Shown: piece after piece, positions 24,110 to 36,342 of the stretch
Layout of the letters: each line of letters opens with the position of its first letter
Numbering within the stretch: the first letter of the stretch is position 1
NCBI GenBank assembly: GCA_008638375.1
Contig: CM018041.1
Location: forward strand, 13,624,552 to 13,688,551
Length of the DNA stretch: 64,000 bases
DNA from: Nyssa sinensis
Taxonomy: Eukaryota; Streptophyta; Magnoliopsida; Cornales; Nyssaceae
Direction: 5' to 3'
Translations under genes and position numbers: made by a program
The notes under the pieces: generated by a model
Told to the model about the DNA's origin: nothing
The model's input: the letters and a program-made list of their open reading frames with translations, nothing else
The model's database searches: none

Positions 24110-25305
24110 TGTTAAAAATAATGGGTTTTGAGAAATAATTTTTTGGCTATCTTTGAGCTAAAATTATAGTGGGTCCCAAACATTAATTTTGGTGGGTCCA
24201 CATAAAAATGTGTTCTCCTCCATAAGGGGATTAAGATCATGTATTGGATTGCTTAAAATCATTAAGGAGTGAATGAGAAATTATCTCCAAGTATCACCAC
24301 TTAAAAATGGTAACAAAAACTTGAAGCTTGTGAAAAGCTTATGTCCCATATAGGATGGGTACAAGGCTTTTAAAGAGTATATATATAATTACCATGAAGA
24401 AAGGTTTGAGCCGTAAAGGGCACCTAAGTTTTGTGGAAGAGGAGGACCTAGCACATGCTTGGTTCACCATATGTGCACGCATTGCTACCGCCTAGGGCTG
24501 GGTTGGGTTTGGATTTGGGTTTGGGCCTTGGGCCACTGTGTATATATCTTTTTAGAAAAAATTCATTTAAATAATTTTTCAAAATGCTTTCATTTCTGTT
24601 ACTGTTAGAAATAGTTCAAAACATTGTCATTTAGTTACCAGGTTAATTAAATACAACGCTGTCGTTTTGCGATTGCGTTTGGTTTTGATTTAAATCCAAA
24701 ACAACGTCATTTTGCGATTACATATGGTTTGAATTTTGATCGAATCATCTTCTTCCCTACGACTATTTGTTGAACTACTATGACTATTAGGTTTTGTGTC
24801 TATACCAAACAGACACTAATGCTTTATATAAACACCACCTACGCACCTACATTCATTAATTCAATTCATACATTTTTTGTGCGTCAGTTTATACTGTCTG
24901 AGAGAGTTCAACCACTATTTCTGGTTTGTTGTGTACTGAAGTTTGAGTGTTTTTTCTTCAGTACGTTTTGATCATTGTATCTTGGGTAGCAACGTCCACA
25001 GCCTCGTAAAGTACCATTGCGAGGGGCGAATTTTCTTTAAGGACATTGTGTTAAACACAAGCCTTGATCTTTGTAATCTCCTGTTTCTACAATTCTGTAA
25101 GTTTGCAGTTTCTGTATTATTATATTGTTTCTGCACTTTCAAGATTCCTATATTGTTAAAATACTGATTTTATATTTTCAAGCTTTTGTTTTGTTTCAAA
25201 ACTTTATATTGTTTTGGTTTCAAAACAATTTTTTATTTTTCAAACTAGTTTACTGTTTTCTCAAAATACTTTATGTATTTCCATAAATAAACACAGGTAA
25301 TAACA
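24110..25305 (+). repeat. 5' LTR of the copia element
   Basis: Starts TGTTAAAAATAATGGG and ends GGTAATAACA. A TATA-like CTTTATATAAACACC lies at about 24821-24835. It aligns along its length with 30443-31665 but with many substitutions and small indels, so this insertion is clearly older than the gypsy element at 11805. Confidence 0.9.
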
Positions 25306-25596
25306 ATCTTAAAGCAAATTCCTTATAATTATTACCATTTTTATTTTAAAAATAAAAAATTTTTACAAAAAGTATTATTTTATAGTATTTATAGTTTTGG
25401 TTCTTATAGTATTTTATATACTATATATATATATATATATATACTGAAAAAATCTTATTAGTATAAGATTAGTTTTTGCAAAACTTTATTTCACTAAAAA
25501 AAAGAATAAAAAAATGTTCAGATTCTCTTTTACTTAAATAATCTGTTTAATTACAGATTTTTTATTAATTCATATATTTTTGTGATTTTAGTCTAA

Positions 25597-26580
25597 ATGA
25601 CTACTGAAAGTACCCTTGTGGTGACTTTAAGTCATTTAGTGTCTTCTACCCCTACTCTTATGGTTAGAACTGTGCCTGTAAACCATGGAGAGAAGCTGGA
25701 GAAATTCAATGGCACCGAATTTAAGAGGTAGCAACAGAAAATGCTATTTTATTTGTCCACTGTTAATTTGGCTCGATTCCTTCGTGAAGATGCTCCTGCA
25801 TTGAAGGATAATGAATCTGACTGGCAAGTAGTTACTGCGGTTTAGGCTTGGGAACATGCAGACTTTTTATGCCAACACCACATCCTCAATAGGCTAGACA
25901 ACACATTATACAATGTGTATTGCACAGTCAAGATAGCAAGAGAACTTTGGCAATCATTGGATAAGAAATACAAAACAAAAGATGCTGGACTTAAGAAGTT
26001 TGTAGTGAAAAAACTCCTAGACTACAAGATGCTTAATTCCAAGACAGTGATCAACCAAGTTCAAGATCTGCAAGTGATTTTGCATGACATTCATGCAGAA
26101 GGCATGTCACTTAGTGAATCTTTTCAAGTGGTTGCAATTATTGAAAAACTGTTGCCATCTTGAAAAGAATTCAAAAGTTACCTAAAGCACAAGCAAAAGG
26201 ACATGAGACTTGAAGACTTAATTGTGAGATTGAGGATTGAAAAAGACAATCGTACTTCTGAGAAGAAAGCAGGGAAAACCATCATGAAATTCAAGGCCAA
26301 TGTTGTGGAACAAGGGCAAAGCTCTCAGAACAAGAAGAGGAAGCACAATGGTGATAATCCCAAATAAGGTCCAAATAAGAAGTTCTAGGGCAGGTGCTAT
26401 GTATGCAACAAACAAAGGCACCATGCTAAGGACTGTCGCAATCGTAAAGACCAAGAAAATCGAAGCAAAAAGCGTGTTCAAGCCAATATTACCCAAGTGG
26501 ACAATCTCTTTGAAAATGTTTCTGAAATGAATCTGTTCATAATGGTCACTGAAATGAATTTGGTTGGCAACACCAAGGAA
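25597..26580 (+). pseudogene. gag: Copia gag (broken)
   Basis: Starts MTTESTLVVTLSHL at ATG 25597. It contains the UBN2/copia gag pattern (VNHGEKLEKFNGTEFKR, LYNVYCTVKIARELWQSLDKKY, LKKFVVKKLLDYKM) and a zinc knuckle CYVCNKQRHHAKDC (26395-26436, CX2CX4HX4C). Stops fall where Trp or other residues are expected (for example FKR*QQK and LLPS*KEF, each explained by TGG to TAG/TGA). The role would be particle assembly and RNA packaging; the sequence cannot now encode a whole protein. Confidence 0.85.
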
Positions 26581-27850
26581 TAGTGGGTCGACACTAGGGC
26601 TACTCGACATGTTTGCTCAGATAGGAAGATGTTCTCATCATATTTCAATATAGATAATGGAGAACAACTTTTTATAAGCAACTCCTCGACTTCCAAGGTT
26701 GAAGGTCAAGGACAAGTGGTGCTGAAGATGACTTCTGCAAAGGAACTCACCCTCAACAAAGTGTTGCATGTGCCTAATATCCAAAAGAACTTAGTGTCCG
26801 GATCATTGTTCAACAAAAAGGGCTTTAAATTGGTCTTTGTATTAGACAAGTTTATACTGTCCAAAAATGGGATGTATGTGGGAAAGGGGTATATGACCAA
26901 TGGGCTCTTTAAGATGAATGTAATGACCATTGTACCTCTTATTAAGAATAATAATAAGAACACAACTTCTGCTTATATGCTCGAGTCTTCAAATGTGTGG
27001 CATGGTAATCTATGACATATTAATTATGATACATTGCGTAGATTAGTTAATATGGAATGTTTATCTAAAATTAAATTTGATCCAAATAAGAAATGTGAGA
27101 CTTATGTAAAAGCAAAAATTAAAAGAACTTTATTTCAATCAATTGAAAGAAGTAGTGCATCTTTAGAATGAATACATTCTGATATTTGTGATTTGAAATT
27201 TACTTAAACTAGAGGTGGTAAGAAATATTTTCTTACTTTTATTAATGATTGCACAAGATACTGTTATATTTACTTGTTGAGAAGTAAAGATGGGGCATTG
27301 AAAATGTTTAAACATTAAAAGAATGAGGTTGAGAATTAACTTGATAAGAAGATCAAGATATTAAGAAGTGATAGAAGTGGTGAATATGAAGAACCTTTTG
27401 GTGAATTCTATTCACAACATAGTATTATACACCAAACAACTATACCATATTTACTTCAGCAAAATGGGATTGCTGAACGAAATAACAGAACTTTAAAAGA
27501 AATGGCGAATGCATTGCTATTAAGTTCTGGACTACCTCAGAATTTGTGGGGGGAAGCAATTTTTTCCGCTAATTATATTATTAATCAAATACCTCAAAAG
27601 AAAATCAATAAGTCCCCATATGAGTTGTGGAAAGGTCGAAGACCCTCTTATAAATACGTAAAAATGTGGGGCTGTTGACTAAATTGATGGTTCTTACACC
27701 TAAAAAGGTTAAAATAAGACCAAAAACAGTTGATTGTGTTTTCATAGGGTATGCTCATAATAGTAGTGCTTATTGATTTTTGATTTATAAATCAAAAATT
27801 TTCGATATGCATGTTAATATTATTATTAAGTCAATGAATGCATCGTTCTT
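26581..27850 (+). pseudogene. Copia protease and integrase (broken)
   Basis: The protease motif is VDTRATRHVC with the catalytic triad as DTR (26590-26598) instead of DTG, a Gly-to-Arg change explained by GGG to AGG, preceded by a TAG where Trp fits. The integrase zinc region (WHGNL*HINYDTL, then CETYVKAK, where the first Cys of the usual CxxC pair remains and the second reads Tyr) is damaged. The core keeps IHSDICDLKF, ILRSDRSGEY and QNGIAERNNRTLKEM, corresponding to the D, D and E segments. Several stops and a shift near 27675 end the readable frame. Confidence 0.83.
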
Positions 27851-27883
27851 TGAACATGTATTTCCTCACAAATCAACACAGGA

Positions 27884-29940
27884 TTGAGTTCAAATAAAAG
27901 AACTCAAGTCATTGTAGTAGGCAATAGTCAAGACGAACAAGATGATGATGATGAACCTAGACGAAGTAAAATAACTAGAACAACAAAATCTTTTGGTTCA
28001 GATTTTCTAACATATTTATTAGAGAATGAGCCTAAAAAATTTAAAGAAGCAATATCGAATCCTAAAGCTCCTTATTGGAAATAAGCTATAAAAAATGAAG
28101 TAGAATCTATTCTACAAAATCATACGTGGGAACTAGTGAATTTTCTAACAGGTTCAAAACCTCTTTGATATAAATGGATATTTAAGAAGAAAATGAAAGC
28201 AGATGGATCTATTGAAAAATACAAGGCCAGACTTGTTATCAAAGGATACAAGCAAAAGGAAGACTTGGACTATTTCGATACATATTCATCTATTACAAAA
28301 ATATCATCCATTCGAATGTTAATAACTATTGCAGCTATATACAATCTTGAGATAAATCAAATGGATGTAAAGACAACCTTCTTAAATAGTGAATTAAATG
28401 AAGAAATATACATGGAACAACCCAAAGGGTTTATTGTTCCAGGTCAAGAAAAGAAAGTTTGTCGGCTTGTTAAATATCTTTATGGATTAAAACAAGCACC
28501 GAAGCAGTGGCATGAGAAATTTGACAGTGTAATAATGTTAAATGGGTTCAAAATCAATGAGTGTAACAAATGTGTATATGTTAAGAACACAAAAAATGAC
28601 TTTGTCATTATTTGTCTCTATGTTGATGATATGCTTATCATGGGTAGTAATAATGAAGTCATTAAAGCTACTAAGAAAATGTTAAATAATAAGTTTGACA
28701 TGAAGGACTTAGGTGTTGCCGATGTTATACATGGGATAAAGATCTTTAGAACATCAAATTGATTGATATTATCTCAATCACATTACACTGAGAGAATACT
28801 CAAGAAATTTAAACAAGATGATAGTAGTCCAACGAGAACACCTGTAGATGTAAATCTACACTTATCCAAGAATAATGGCAAAAGTATATCACAATTAGAG
28901 TATGCGCAAATAATTGGCAGCCTAATGTATGTGATGAATTATACTCATCCAGACACAGCTTATGTTGTCAGCAAACTAAGTAAATACACAAATAATAATA
29001 GTTCAGACCATTAGAAGGCAATAGTTATGGTTCTAAGGTATTTGAAATATACCCAAAACTATGGATTGCAATACTCAAGATATCTAGCAATATTTGAAGG
29101 ATACTGTGATGCGAATTAGATATCCGATACCAAAGACTCAAAATCCACAAGTAGTTATTTGTTTACCCTTGGTGGTGGAGAGGTATCATGAAAATCTTCT
29201 AAACAAACGTGTATTGCTAGATCCATAATAGAACTTGAGTTTATTGCACTTGATAAAGTTTGTGAAGAAGTTAAGTGGCTTCATCACTTTCTAGAAGATA
29301 TTTCAATGTGGCTAAAACCTGTGCCCACTATCTGTATTCATTGCGATAGTCAATCAACAATTGGTAGGGCATAGAGTCACATATATAATGATAAGTCTCG
29401 ACGTATTCGTCAAAGACATAATACCGTGAAACAACTTATCTCTAATGGTATTATGACTATTGGATATATAAGGTCAAAAGATAATATTGCAATAATGGTA
29501 AGTCTCGACATATTCGTCAAAAACATAATACTGTGAAACAACTTATCTCTAATGGTATTATGACTATTGAATATATAAGGTCAAAAGATAATATTGCAAT
29601 AATGGTAAGTCTCGACATATTCATCAAAAACATAATACCGTGAAACAACTTATCTCTAATGGTATTATGACTATTGAATATATAAGGTCAAAAGATAATA
29701 TTGCAATAGTGGTAAGTCTCGACATATTCGTCAAAGATATAATATCGTAAAAAAACTTCTCTCTAATGGTATTATGACTATTGAATATATAAGGTCAAAA
29801 GATAACATTGCAGATCCGTTAATTAAAGGTTTGATCAGAGAGAAAGTGAATAAATCATCAAGGGGAATGGAACCCAACTTAACTGATTTAGAGATCCCAA
29901 GATTTAGGTTCAAAGGGACAACTAAATTGTGTGTGACTCA
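27884..29940 (+). pseudogene. Copia reverse transcriptase / RNase H (broken)
   Basis: RT motifs include YKWIFKKKMKADGSIEKYKA, ARLVIKGYKQKE, MDVKTTFLNSELNEEIYMEQ, YGLKQAPKQW and the catalytic YVDD (28619-28630, intact). RNase H text (EGYCDAN*ISDTKDSKSTS, CIARS, CIHCDSQS) follows. Stops at Trp positions (SDH*KA, DAN*IS, EVS*KSS) are TGG-to-TAG/TGA type. The end of RNase H is expanded by a four-unit 107-bp tandem repeat, and because 107 is not a multiple of 3 each unit changes frame. The ADPLIKGL tail near 29810-29835 closes the coding region. Confidence 0.88.
29392..29819 (+). repeat. 107-bp tandem repeat, 4 copies, inside RNase H
   Basis: Units start at TAAGTCTCG at 29392, 29499, 29606 and 29713, a constant period of 107. 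Each covers the coding segment around RHNTVKQL...SKDNIA. Copies are about 93-98% alike by eye, so the expansion occurred after the element was already inactive. Confidence 0.9.
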
Positions 29941-30442
29941 TTAAGATCACTATAGAGATAAAATCTCATACCCATTCCTATGATAAGAATAAGTGATGCC
30001 TGTAGCGTTGAATATGATAAACTAAGATTTTAATGATTCTTCTACCTTGTTAAATATAAGTGGGGTATAGTAGGATATTCTTAATAAAAAATCACCCATG
30101 TGAGTGTGAACTGGGCCAGTTCTATGAGAATGATAAAGGCTAAATTCTCTAGGAGCACTCATGAAATCATGAATTGTTCAGGGCCAAAATGAACACAATC
30201 ATGAGAATCAACTATGTGAGGAAAGATTATGTATGAATACTATTGCCTTGGTTTACACAAACGGTTGAACAGTTCAAGATATCATGTTTACTGATCATCC
30301 AGTAACCCCGATAGCATTTCACAAGGGAAGGTTCAAGGCCACAAACTACTTTCCTCTATACAGGAAATTTCCAACTGAAATCTCTCTTAGTGTCTGCATG
30401 TCATTTGCATTACCTTCAATCAATTTCATTCATGTGGAGGAT

Positions 30443-31665
30443 TGTTAGAAATAATGAGTTTTGAGAAATAATCTTTTAGCTATCTTTGAGCTAAAATTAT
30501 GGTGGGTTCTAAACATTAATTTTGGTGGGTCCACATGAAAATGTGTTTTCCTTCATGAGGAGATTAAGATCATGTATTGGGTTACTCAAAATCATTAAGA
30601 AGTGAATGAAAAATTACCTCCAAACATTACCACTTGAAAATGGTAACAAAAGCTTGAAACTTGTGAAAAGCTTGTGTCCCATATAGGATGGGTACAAGGT
30701 TTTTAAAGAATATATAGACAATTACTTTGAAGGAAGGTTTGGGCCCTAAGGGACACCCAAGTTTTGTGGAAGGGGGAGGACCTTACACATGCTTAGTTCA
30801 CCACACACGCGCGCGCGATGCCACTACCACCGCCTCACCCCGCACCGCATCTAACCGGGCCGGGTCAAGTCGAGTTTGGGTTTGGGCCTTGGCCCACTGT
30901 GTATATATCTTTTTGAGAAAAATTTATTTAAATAATTTTTTATAATGTTGTCGTTTCTATTAATTTAGAAACAGTCCAAAACGTTGTCGTTTTGTTACTA
31001 GATTAATTAAATTCAATGTTGTCATTTTGCGATTATGTTTGGTTTTGGTTTAAATCCAAAAATGACGTCATTTTGTGATTACATTTGGTTTGAATTTTGA
31101 TTGAATCATCTTCTTCCCTGCGGCTGTTCATTGAACTGTTGCGACTGTTTGCCTTCGTGTATGTACCAAACAGGCACGAATGCTCTATATAAACACTACT
31201 CACACACCTACATTCATTGATTCAATTCATACATTTTTGGGCGTCAGTTCATACTATCTGAGAGAGTTCAACCACTGTTTCTAGTTCATTGTGTACTGAA
31301 GTTTGAGTGTTTCTTCTTCAATACGTTCTGATTATTGTATACTGAGAAGCAATGTCCACAACCTTGTAAAGCACCACCGCGTGAAAAGAATTTGCTTTAA
31401 TGACATTGTGTTAAACATAAGCCGTGATCTCTGTAATCTCCTATTTCTACAATTTTGTAAGTTTGCAGTTTCTGTATTCTTATATTGTTTATGCATTTTC
31501 AGGATTCCTATACTGTTTAAATACTTCTTTTATATTTTCAAGTTTTTGTTTTGTTTCAAAACTTTATACTGTTTTGGTTTCAAAATAATTTTTTATTTTT
31601 CAAACTAGTTTACTGTTTTCTCAAAATACTTTATGTATTTTCAGAAATAAACACTGGTAATAACA
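30443..31665 (+). repeat. 3' LTR of the copia element
   Basis: Starts TGTTAGAAATAATGAG after the purine tract TGGAGGAT and ends GGTAATAACA, followed by the AAATC duplicate. It contains a GC-rich stretch at about 30800-30860 (ACACGCGCGCGCGATGCC) where the 5' LTR has a shorter counterpart. Confidence 0.9.
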
Positions 31666-32833
31666 AAATCAACATGACCTCGAGTAATAAAATTTTTAGT
31701 ATCAATAAAATCAACTATCTTTAAACTGTAAAATCCTTCAATCTCATCGTAATTTGATTCCAAATTACTTGGCAAATCAAATAAAGTAGTAAGGTTAAAA
31801 TTTTCAAAGTCTTTAATTACGTCAATTTCTCAACTTGTAAAATTTTCTTCTTTCTCAACAATTAAATTCTCAAACTGAGTAGGTTGAAACAATTCTGCAA
31901 CAACTCCCAACTCACTAAAAGTAATTTTCAGCAAATTCAAATTTTCATCTTCATAAGGCAAAGCCAAACTTTTAGCTTTATAATTAGTTTCTTCTTCTTC
32001 AACCTCCAAAATATTTCATTCTCATAACTAATATTTTCTTTCTTAGAATTATTGACGAAGCAATCAATATCATATGAATCTAAATTCAACACATTATATG
32101 AATCATCCTAAATTGAAATAAATTCTGAAAACAATTTTGAACTATCAATTATTTTATCTTCATCAAAATTGTCTCTTTCAAAGTCAACTACCCAATATCT
32201 ATCAATCGGAGGTTTATAACCATTTTTCGATTTTCTATAAAACCAAATAAAATTAAACCAAAACTTATGTGGTGGTGGATAGTTTTGTTCACAAATTTAA
32301 CTATTCCAGTGCGTCCAGTGTATTATTTTCCTTATTATTTGACAAAACCATTTAACTTTCTTCTCATAAACCTCTTTCAACAAATGCTCCAATGCAATCT
32401 CCAATACAACATAATAAACATCGCAAACTTTAAGATAAAGTGTAACATAACGTGATCACTCATCAATATTATAACTACATACTCTCAAAATCTCAAACTG
32501 TTGTCCACTCACTAAAACTTTCTCCATAATTTCAAATTAACAATTTATTTAAATCACATAACTGAGTTTATTCAAAAAACTGATCTCACCATCCTTTTTT
32601 TTCTTTCAATCTGATCAAACTGACCTCCCTGTCGATTAAATCAGAACTTCTTTTTTTGCTTCACAATTATTTGTACCACTGCAGGATCTTTTTTCTAATC
32701 CAAACATCATTCGAATCCTAATCGAACAGCTTTTCAATAAATCACTCAAGATCGCAACATTGAGCAAAATGAGAACCACAGTTCTCTGCAATAATCCAAG
32801 AACAAGGCCAAACTTTGATTTTTCCACAGTTTT

Positions 32834-33050
32834 GATAAATTACTTTAAGATCAAAACTAGCTCTCCTAAAATTGAACTTGGCTCTGATAAATTACTCCAG
32901 GGTCGAAACTAGCTCTGATAAATTATCCCTAGATCGTAACTGGCTTTTATAAGTTATCCCAAGATCGTAACTGGCTCAGATATCAAATGTATGATTTAAA
33001 AATCATTCTGATACCAACTGTAAGACCTAAAATTACTCTGATACGAATTG
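32834..33050 (-). repeat. 31-bp array running into the primer-binding site
   Basis: On the plus strand GATAA/GATAC-type cores occur at 32834, 32886, 32917, 32948, 32979, 33010 and 33040. From 32886 onward the spacing is 31, 31, 31, 31 and 30. The unit reads approximately CTCTGATAAATTATCCC.AGATCGTAACTGG. The PBS (CTGATACCAAC) is the unit at 33010, and another PBS-like copy (CTCTGATACGAATTG) follows at about 33036, inside the LTR. Confidence 0.7.
33007..33018 (-). other. Primer-binding site of the non-autonomous element
   Basis: Plus-strand TCTGATACCAAC, read on the minus strand as GTTGGTATCAGA, matches the initiator-Met tRNA complement core TGGTATCAGA. It directly abuts the LTR end TGTAAGACC (plus orientation), which sets the LTR boundary at 33019. 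Confidence 0.75.
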
Positions 33051-33655
33051 TAAAATTTAAAATAACTACACTATCAATTTAATGGGAAAAAAAGCCAAAA
33101 TTGCAAAGCAATCAAAATTTTATGAAGCAAAACACAATTGTATTGAATAAACCAAATAATATAATATGACGTCTCGCAAACCCAAGATAATATTTTTATA
33201 CTAAGAAATCAATAGAGTTTCTCGTAACAACTCTCTTTTTTACTTTGGCATATCTCACTCTTTGTACAATCACTCACGGCTGTCTCTCCCTACGGCTACT
33301 GCACTCTCTTTTATTCAGCCACCACACTTTTACATCAATCTCTTTAACTACTCATGGCCACAATATTTTTTAAGGCCACCACTCTTTATTTTTGTGATTT
33401 ACAGTCAATATGACAGAAACTCACATATATATATATATATATATCATATATTATACTTCTAATCCTAATACAACTAAGACTTCTATTTTCCTTCAAATTA
33501 ATAATACTATTTTAATTATGACAAAGACTCCTAGTCTCACTAATAATTAATTACCCAACTTTAATCTAAGATAATACTTATCCAAGATATATAAAATACT
33601 ATTAGAACTGAAAATCAAGAATCATACTAAAACTATCTTGGTTTCATTTCTAACA
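33019..33655 (-). repeat. 5' LTR of the non-autonomous element
   Basis: Plus-strand text begins TGTAAGACC and ends TTTCTAACA (minus: TGTTAGA...GGTCTTACA). Positions 33231-33655 match the truncated LTR at 23212-23631. It contains a TA microsatellite near 33425-33443. The following five bases are TATTG. The partner duplicate is not recoverable because the other LTR lost its outer end. Confidence 0.8.
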
Positions 33656-35279
33656 TATTGATTTCTCAATTTTGCGGTAGACTTGTATGATTGTATCACA
33701 AGAAAGATTATTTTTTAATAATGAATTAGAGTTATTTTTTTCAAGACCGATTTGATATTGTAACCATCACTGTTACCATTAGTCCCACACCCCCCCAAAA
33801 AAGTATATATAATTTGAGTTCATATCTTCATCTTTTTCAAGAGAACCATACAATTTTCAATATTGATTGAATATGCTTATTTTCAGATAATACTTTAATG
33901 ACATTGAAAAAGTAAAAGAAAGTTTTTCCTTGCAATTTTGGCTTAGTAAATATTTTCTAGAATAACAACTAGCTGGTATTATATATTGAGATAACGAAAC
34001 TAAGATTTGTTTTACAAGAAATTGAACCTCTAGAAGAGAAAGACATAAAGAAGAAGAAAAATAATTGTCAAACTATGATTTAATAAATAGAGAACCATAA
34101 GATGAGAATGAGAAATGAAGAGGAAGGTGGGCAGAAGAAACAAGATTCTGTGACAACATCCTACCAACTAATATTCAATTTGATCAAAATGGGTTGGTAG
34201 GTCTACCTCTAGATGAAATAGATCATCTTTATTTTAAAAATAAAATAAAAAGAATGATATATATGAGATTCACAAATAAGATATTGATGTGATACCCTTG
34301 TCTCATAAGGACAAAACGTGATAAATTTGATTGTCACATAAAATTTTTTAAATTAAGTTTGTTACATACTAATATATATATATATATATATATTGATAAC
34401 TTGATATCTAATTTTGTGATATTCGTTAGGTTTCGACCTGACGACTTTTGAGACAAGTTTTTTAATCGTTATTTACCGTCTATTCGACCATTCTTTTGAA
34501 ATTGTTTGCTATGTACTAATAACTTGATTTAAACATTTTGAGTCAATGATTTTATCCTTTTTTAAGTTATTATGTCAATAATCTTGAACCATTACATATA
34601 ATAATGGAGCCGACGATACACCTAGTGTCCCTTGTGTCATTTTTTTGAGATTAATATGAATTGTAATCCAATTATTATCGGTCATAAACAAGCAATCGTT
34701 GGGTATTGTCTAGCCAGCATGGGTTAATTAGTATTTATTTATTTATTTTTATATATATATATAATATAATGGTTACCAAAAAATAATTCCATCATGCACC
34801 TAATTGAAAATATATAATGATTGTGTATAAAAGGATATGTTATGAGCAAGCAATAGTTAATCAAGCTGCCTATAACAATTTCTAGGTCATTTTGCATTAC
34901 TCTAAACCTAGTTCGCAGAAACAGTTGACCTTAAATATTATTTAAAACAATTAATTTTTTTTTTTAATAATAACGGGTAAGAAGTCACTTCAAGTTTAAA
35001 TTTAGATTAGCAAGTTAAGATTAGATTATGCTTGCCCTAATCTAATGAAACATTATGATCATGAACTAAACGAAAGAATTAATGCAATTTAGGAAACATT
35101 ATGATCATAAATTGAATTTACTATAGAAATTTATAAGGTTCTTTAACTGAATTTATTTTAGTAAATCTGTAATCCAAGTTGAATTAGTGCATAAAATATT
35201 TTATATGGCATTTGAATACTCTTTCTATCAAATGATCCTAAGACTATTCCTATCCCACCCTGTTTAAACTGCTAAATGG

Positions 35280-35324
<45 letters not shown>

Positions 35325-36342
35325 TTAATATTATCATGTATATCTACATACCCCATAATCAAATCTTATGATTATAGATGATGAATTTATAGTTCTACTC
35401 AATGCTTGGAAAGTTAAGCTCAAAATAGGCCGACGAACAAAGCACTTGCCATCTAAATTCCTTTTATTTGACAAACTCAACCAAACATATATAATTTTTT
35501 TCACCATAATTTTAGATTTTAATCGTTCCAAGAGTATTTAGATTTTATCCTGACTCAGTAAGCTGAGATTTTTCCATTTTATTGCCGTGACTATAAATGA
35601 AAGCAAAGCATATTTCAAATAGTTAATATCATAATCTTTGATCTGCTTTCTAAGGAATATCAGAATTTATATAACTGAACTTATAATTTTATTTTTGGAG
35701 GTCTTTAAATCTAATTTGATATGATTGACATCATCTTTCATAATTGATTTTTTAATTCTTTCAATGTATCGTTAGCTATATGACATGTAAAGTGAAAATG
35801 TTAACAGTGATGCAGAAATTGTGATTAGGAGGTACAGTGTATACATTAAAAATTTAAGAAATATTTTTATATAAATTTAACAAAATTTTTTTTGGGAGGG
35901 GGGTGAGGGGACAATTCTTAATTTTTTTTAAAATAATTTAGCAAAATTACAAAACAAAAATTTAATATTCCAAAATCTTGGGAGGGCCATGCCCCTGCAC
36001 CCCGTGGATCCACCTCTAACTGTTATTGTTATGCAAAGAAGCAATAAATTAAACAAAAAAAGTAAGGGCGGAGCTAGGAAAAAATAAATTGGGGGGGGGG
36101 GGGGGGGGGTTCTTGAATTTTTTTGGAAAAAAAATTCAAAGAAGTTTTTCCCCAAATTTGGGGCGAAAATGTAAGGAAATTTTTTTCCAATTTTTCTCAA
36201 ATTAGGGGGGGCATAGTTAGGCCTAGCTGTAGCTCTACACTTGAAAAATAGGCTAAAAATAAAGGGAACAAAAACAAAATACAGAATTTTACATGATTCA
36301 ACAAAATACTTACATCGATATATGAACCAAAATAATGAAGTT
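33656..36342. other. A+T-rich non-genic DNA with decayed repeats
   Basis: No gene recognised. It contains TA runs at about 34373-34393 and 34750-34763, and a (TA)n(GA)n microsatellite at 35281-35323. Two neighbouring degenerate repeat copies lie at about 35880-36020 (GGGAGGGCCATGCCCCTG, GTGGATCCACC) and 36064-36235 (GGGCGGAGCTAGG, a run of 19 G at 36091-36109, GGGGGGGCATAG). Confidence 0.55.

Larger units (their letters stand above)
24110..31665 (+). mobile_element. Ty1/copia LTR retrotransposon (defective)
   Basis: A 7.6-kb element with 1,196-bp and 1,223-bp LTRs, flanked by AAATC (24105-24109 and 31666-31670). The internal order gag-PR-INT-RT-RH identifies the copia superfamily. All coding blocks are broken by stops and at least two frame shifts near 27675 and 27880. 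The 3' LTR is preceded by the purine-rich TGTGGAGGAT. No canonical iMet PBS is seen after the 5' LTR (ATCTTAAAGCAAATTCC instead). It sits inside the non-autonomous minus-strand element. Confidence 0.92.
23609..32527 (-). pseudogene. Unrecognised ORF of the non-autonomous element (interrupted)
   Basis: The minus-strand frame starts at ATG 32527 (MEKVLVSGQQFEILRVCSYN) and runs to 31671. It resumes at 24109 and ends at 23609, just inside the 3' LTR. With the copia and one AAATC copy removed, the frame is continuous across the join (...TRGHVDF then VKMGFSEF...). Total length is about 450 codons. Visible features are aromatic- and acid-rich segments (YWVVDFERDNFDED, DSYNVLNLDSYDIDCF) and a basic/hydrophobic C-terminus (HPCVKMKIGDCFKLLSHQFF). 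In-frame stops interrupt it at four or more places, and one shift lies near 32010. I recognise no domain; it is not Gag, RT, protease or integrase by motif. An unusual Gag is possible but unsupported. Confidence 0.6.
23212..33655 (-). mobile_element. Non-autonomous LTR element with an unrecognised ORF, split by a copia insertion
   Basis: A minus-strand element with a 637-bp 5' LTR at 33019-33655, a PBS beside it, about 1.8 kb of internal sequence, a polypurine tract (AAGGGAGACAT, minus) at about 23632-23642 and a truncated 3' LTR at 23212-23631. Bases 24110-31665 are an inserted copia element plus one AAATC duplicate. The internal sequence encodes one unfamiliar protein and nothing like RT, integrase or protease, so it must have moved using enzymes supplied by another element (LARD-like organisation). 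The base of the 3' LTR, and any target-site duplication on that side, are deleted. Confidence 0.75.
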
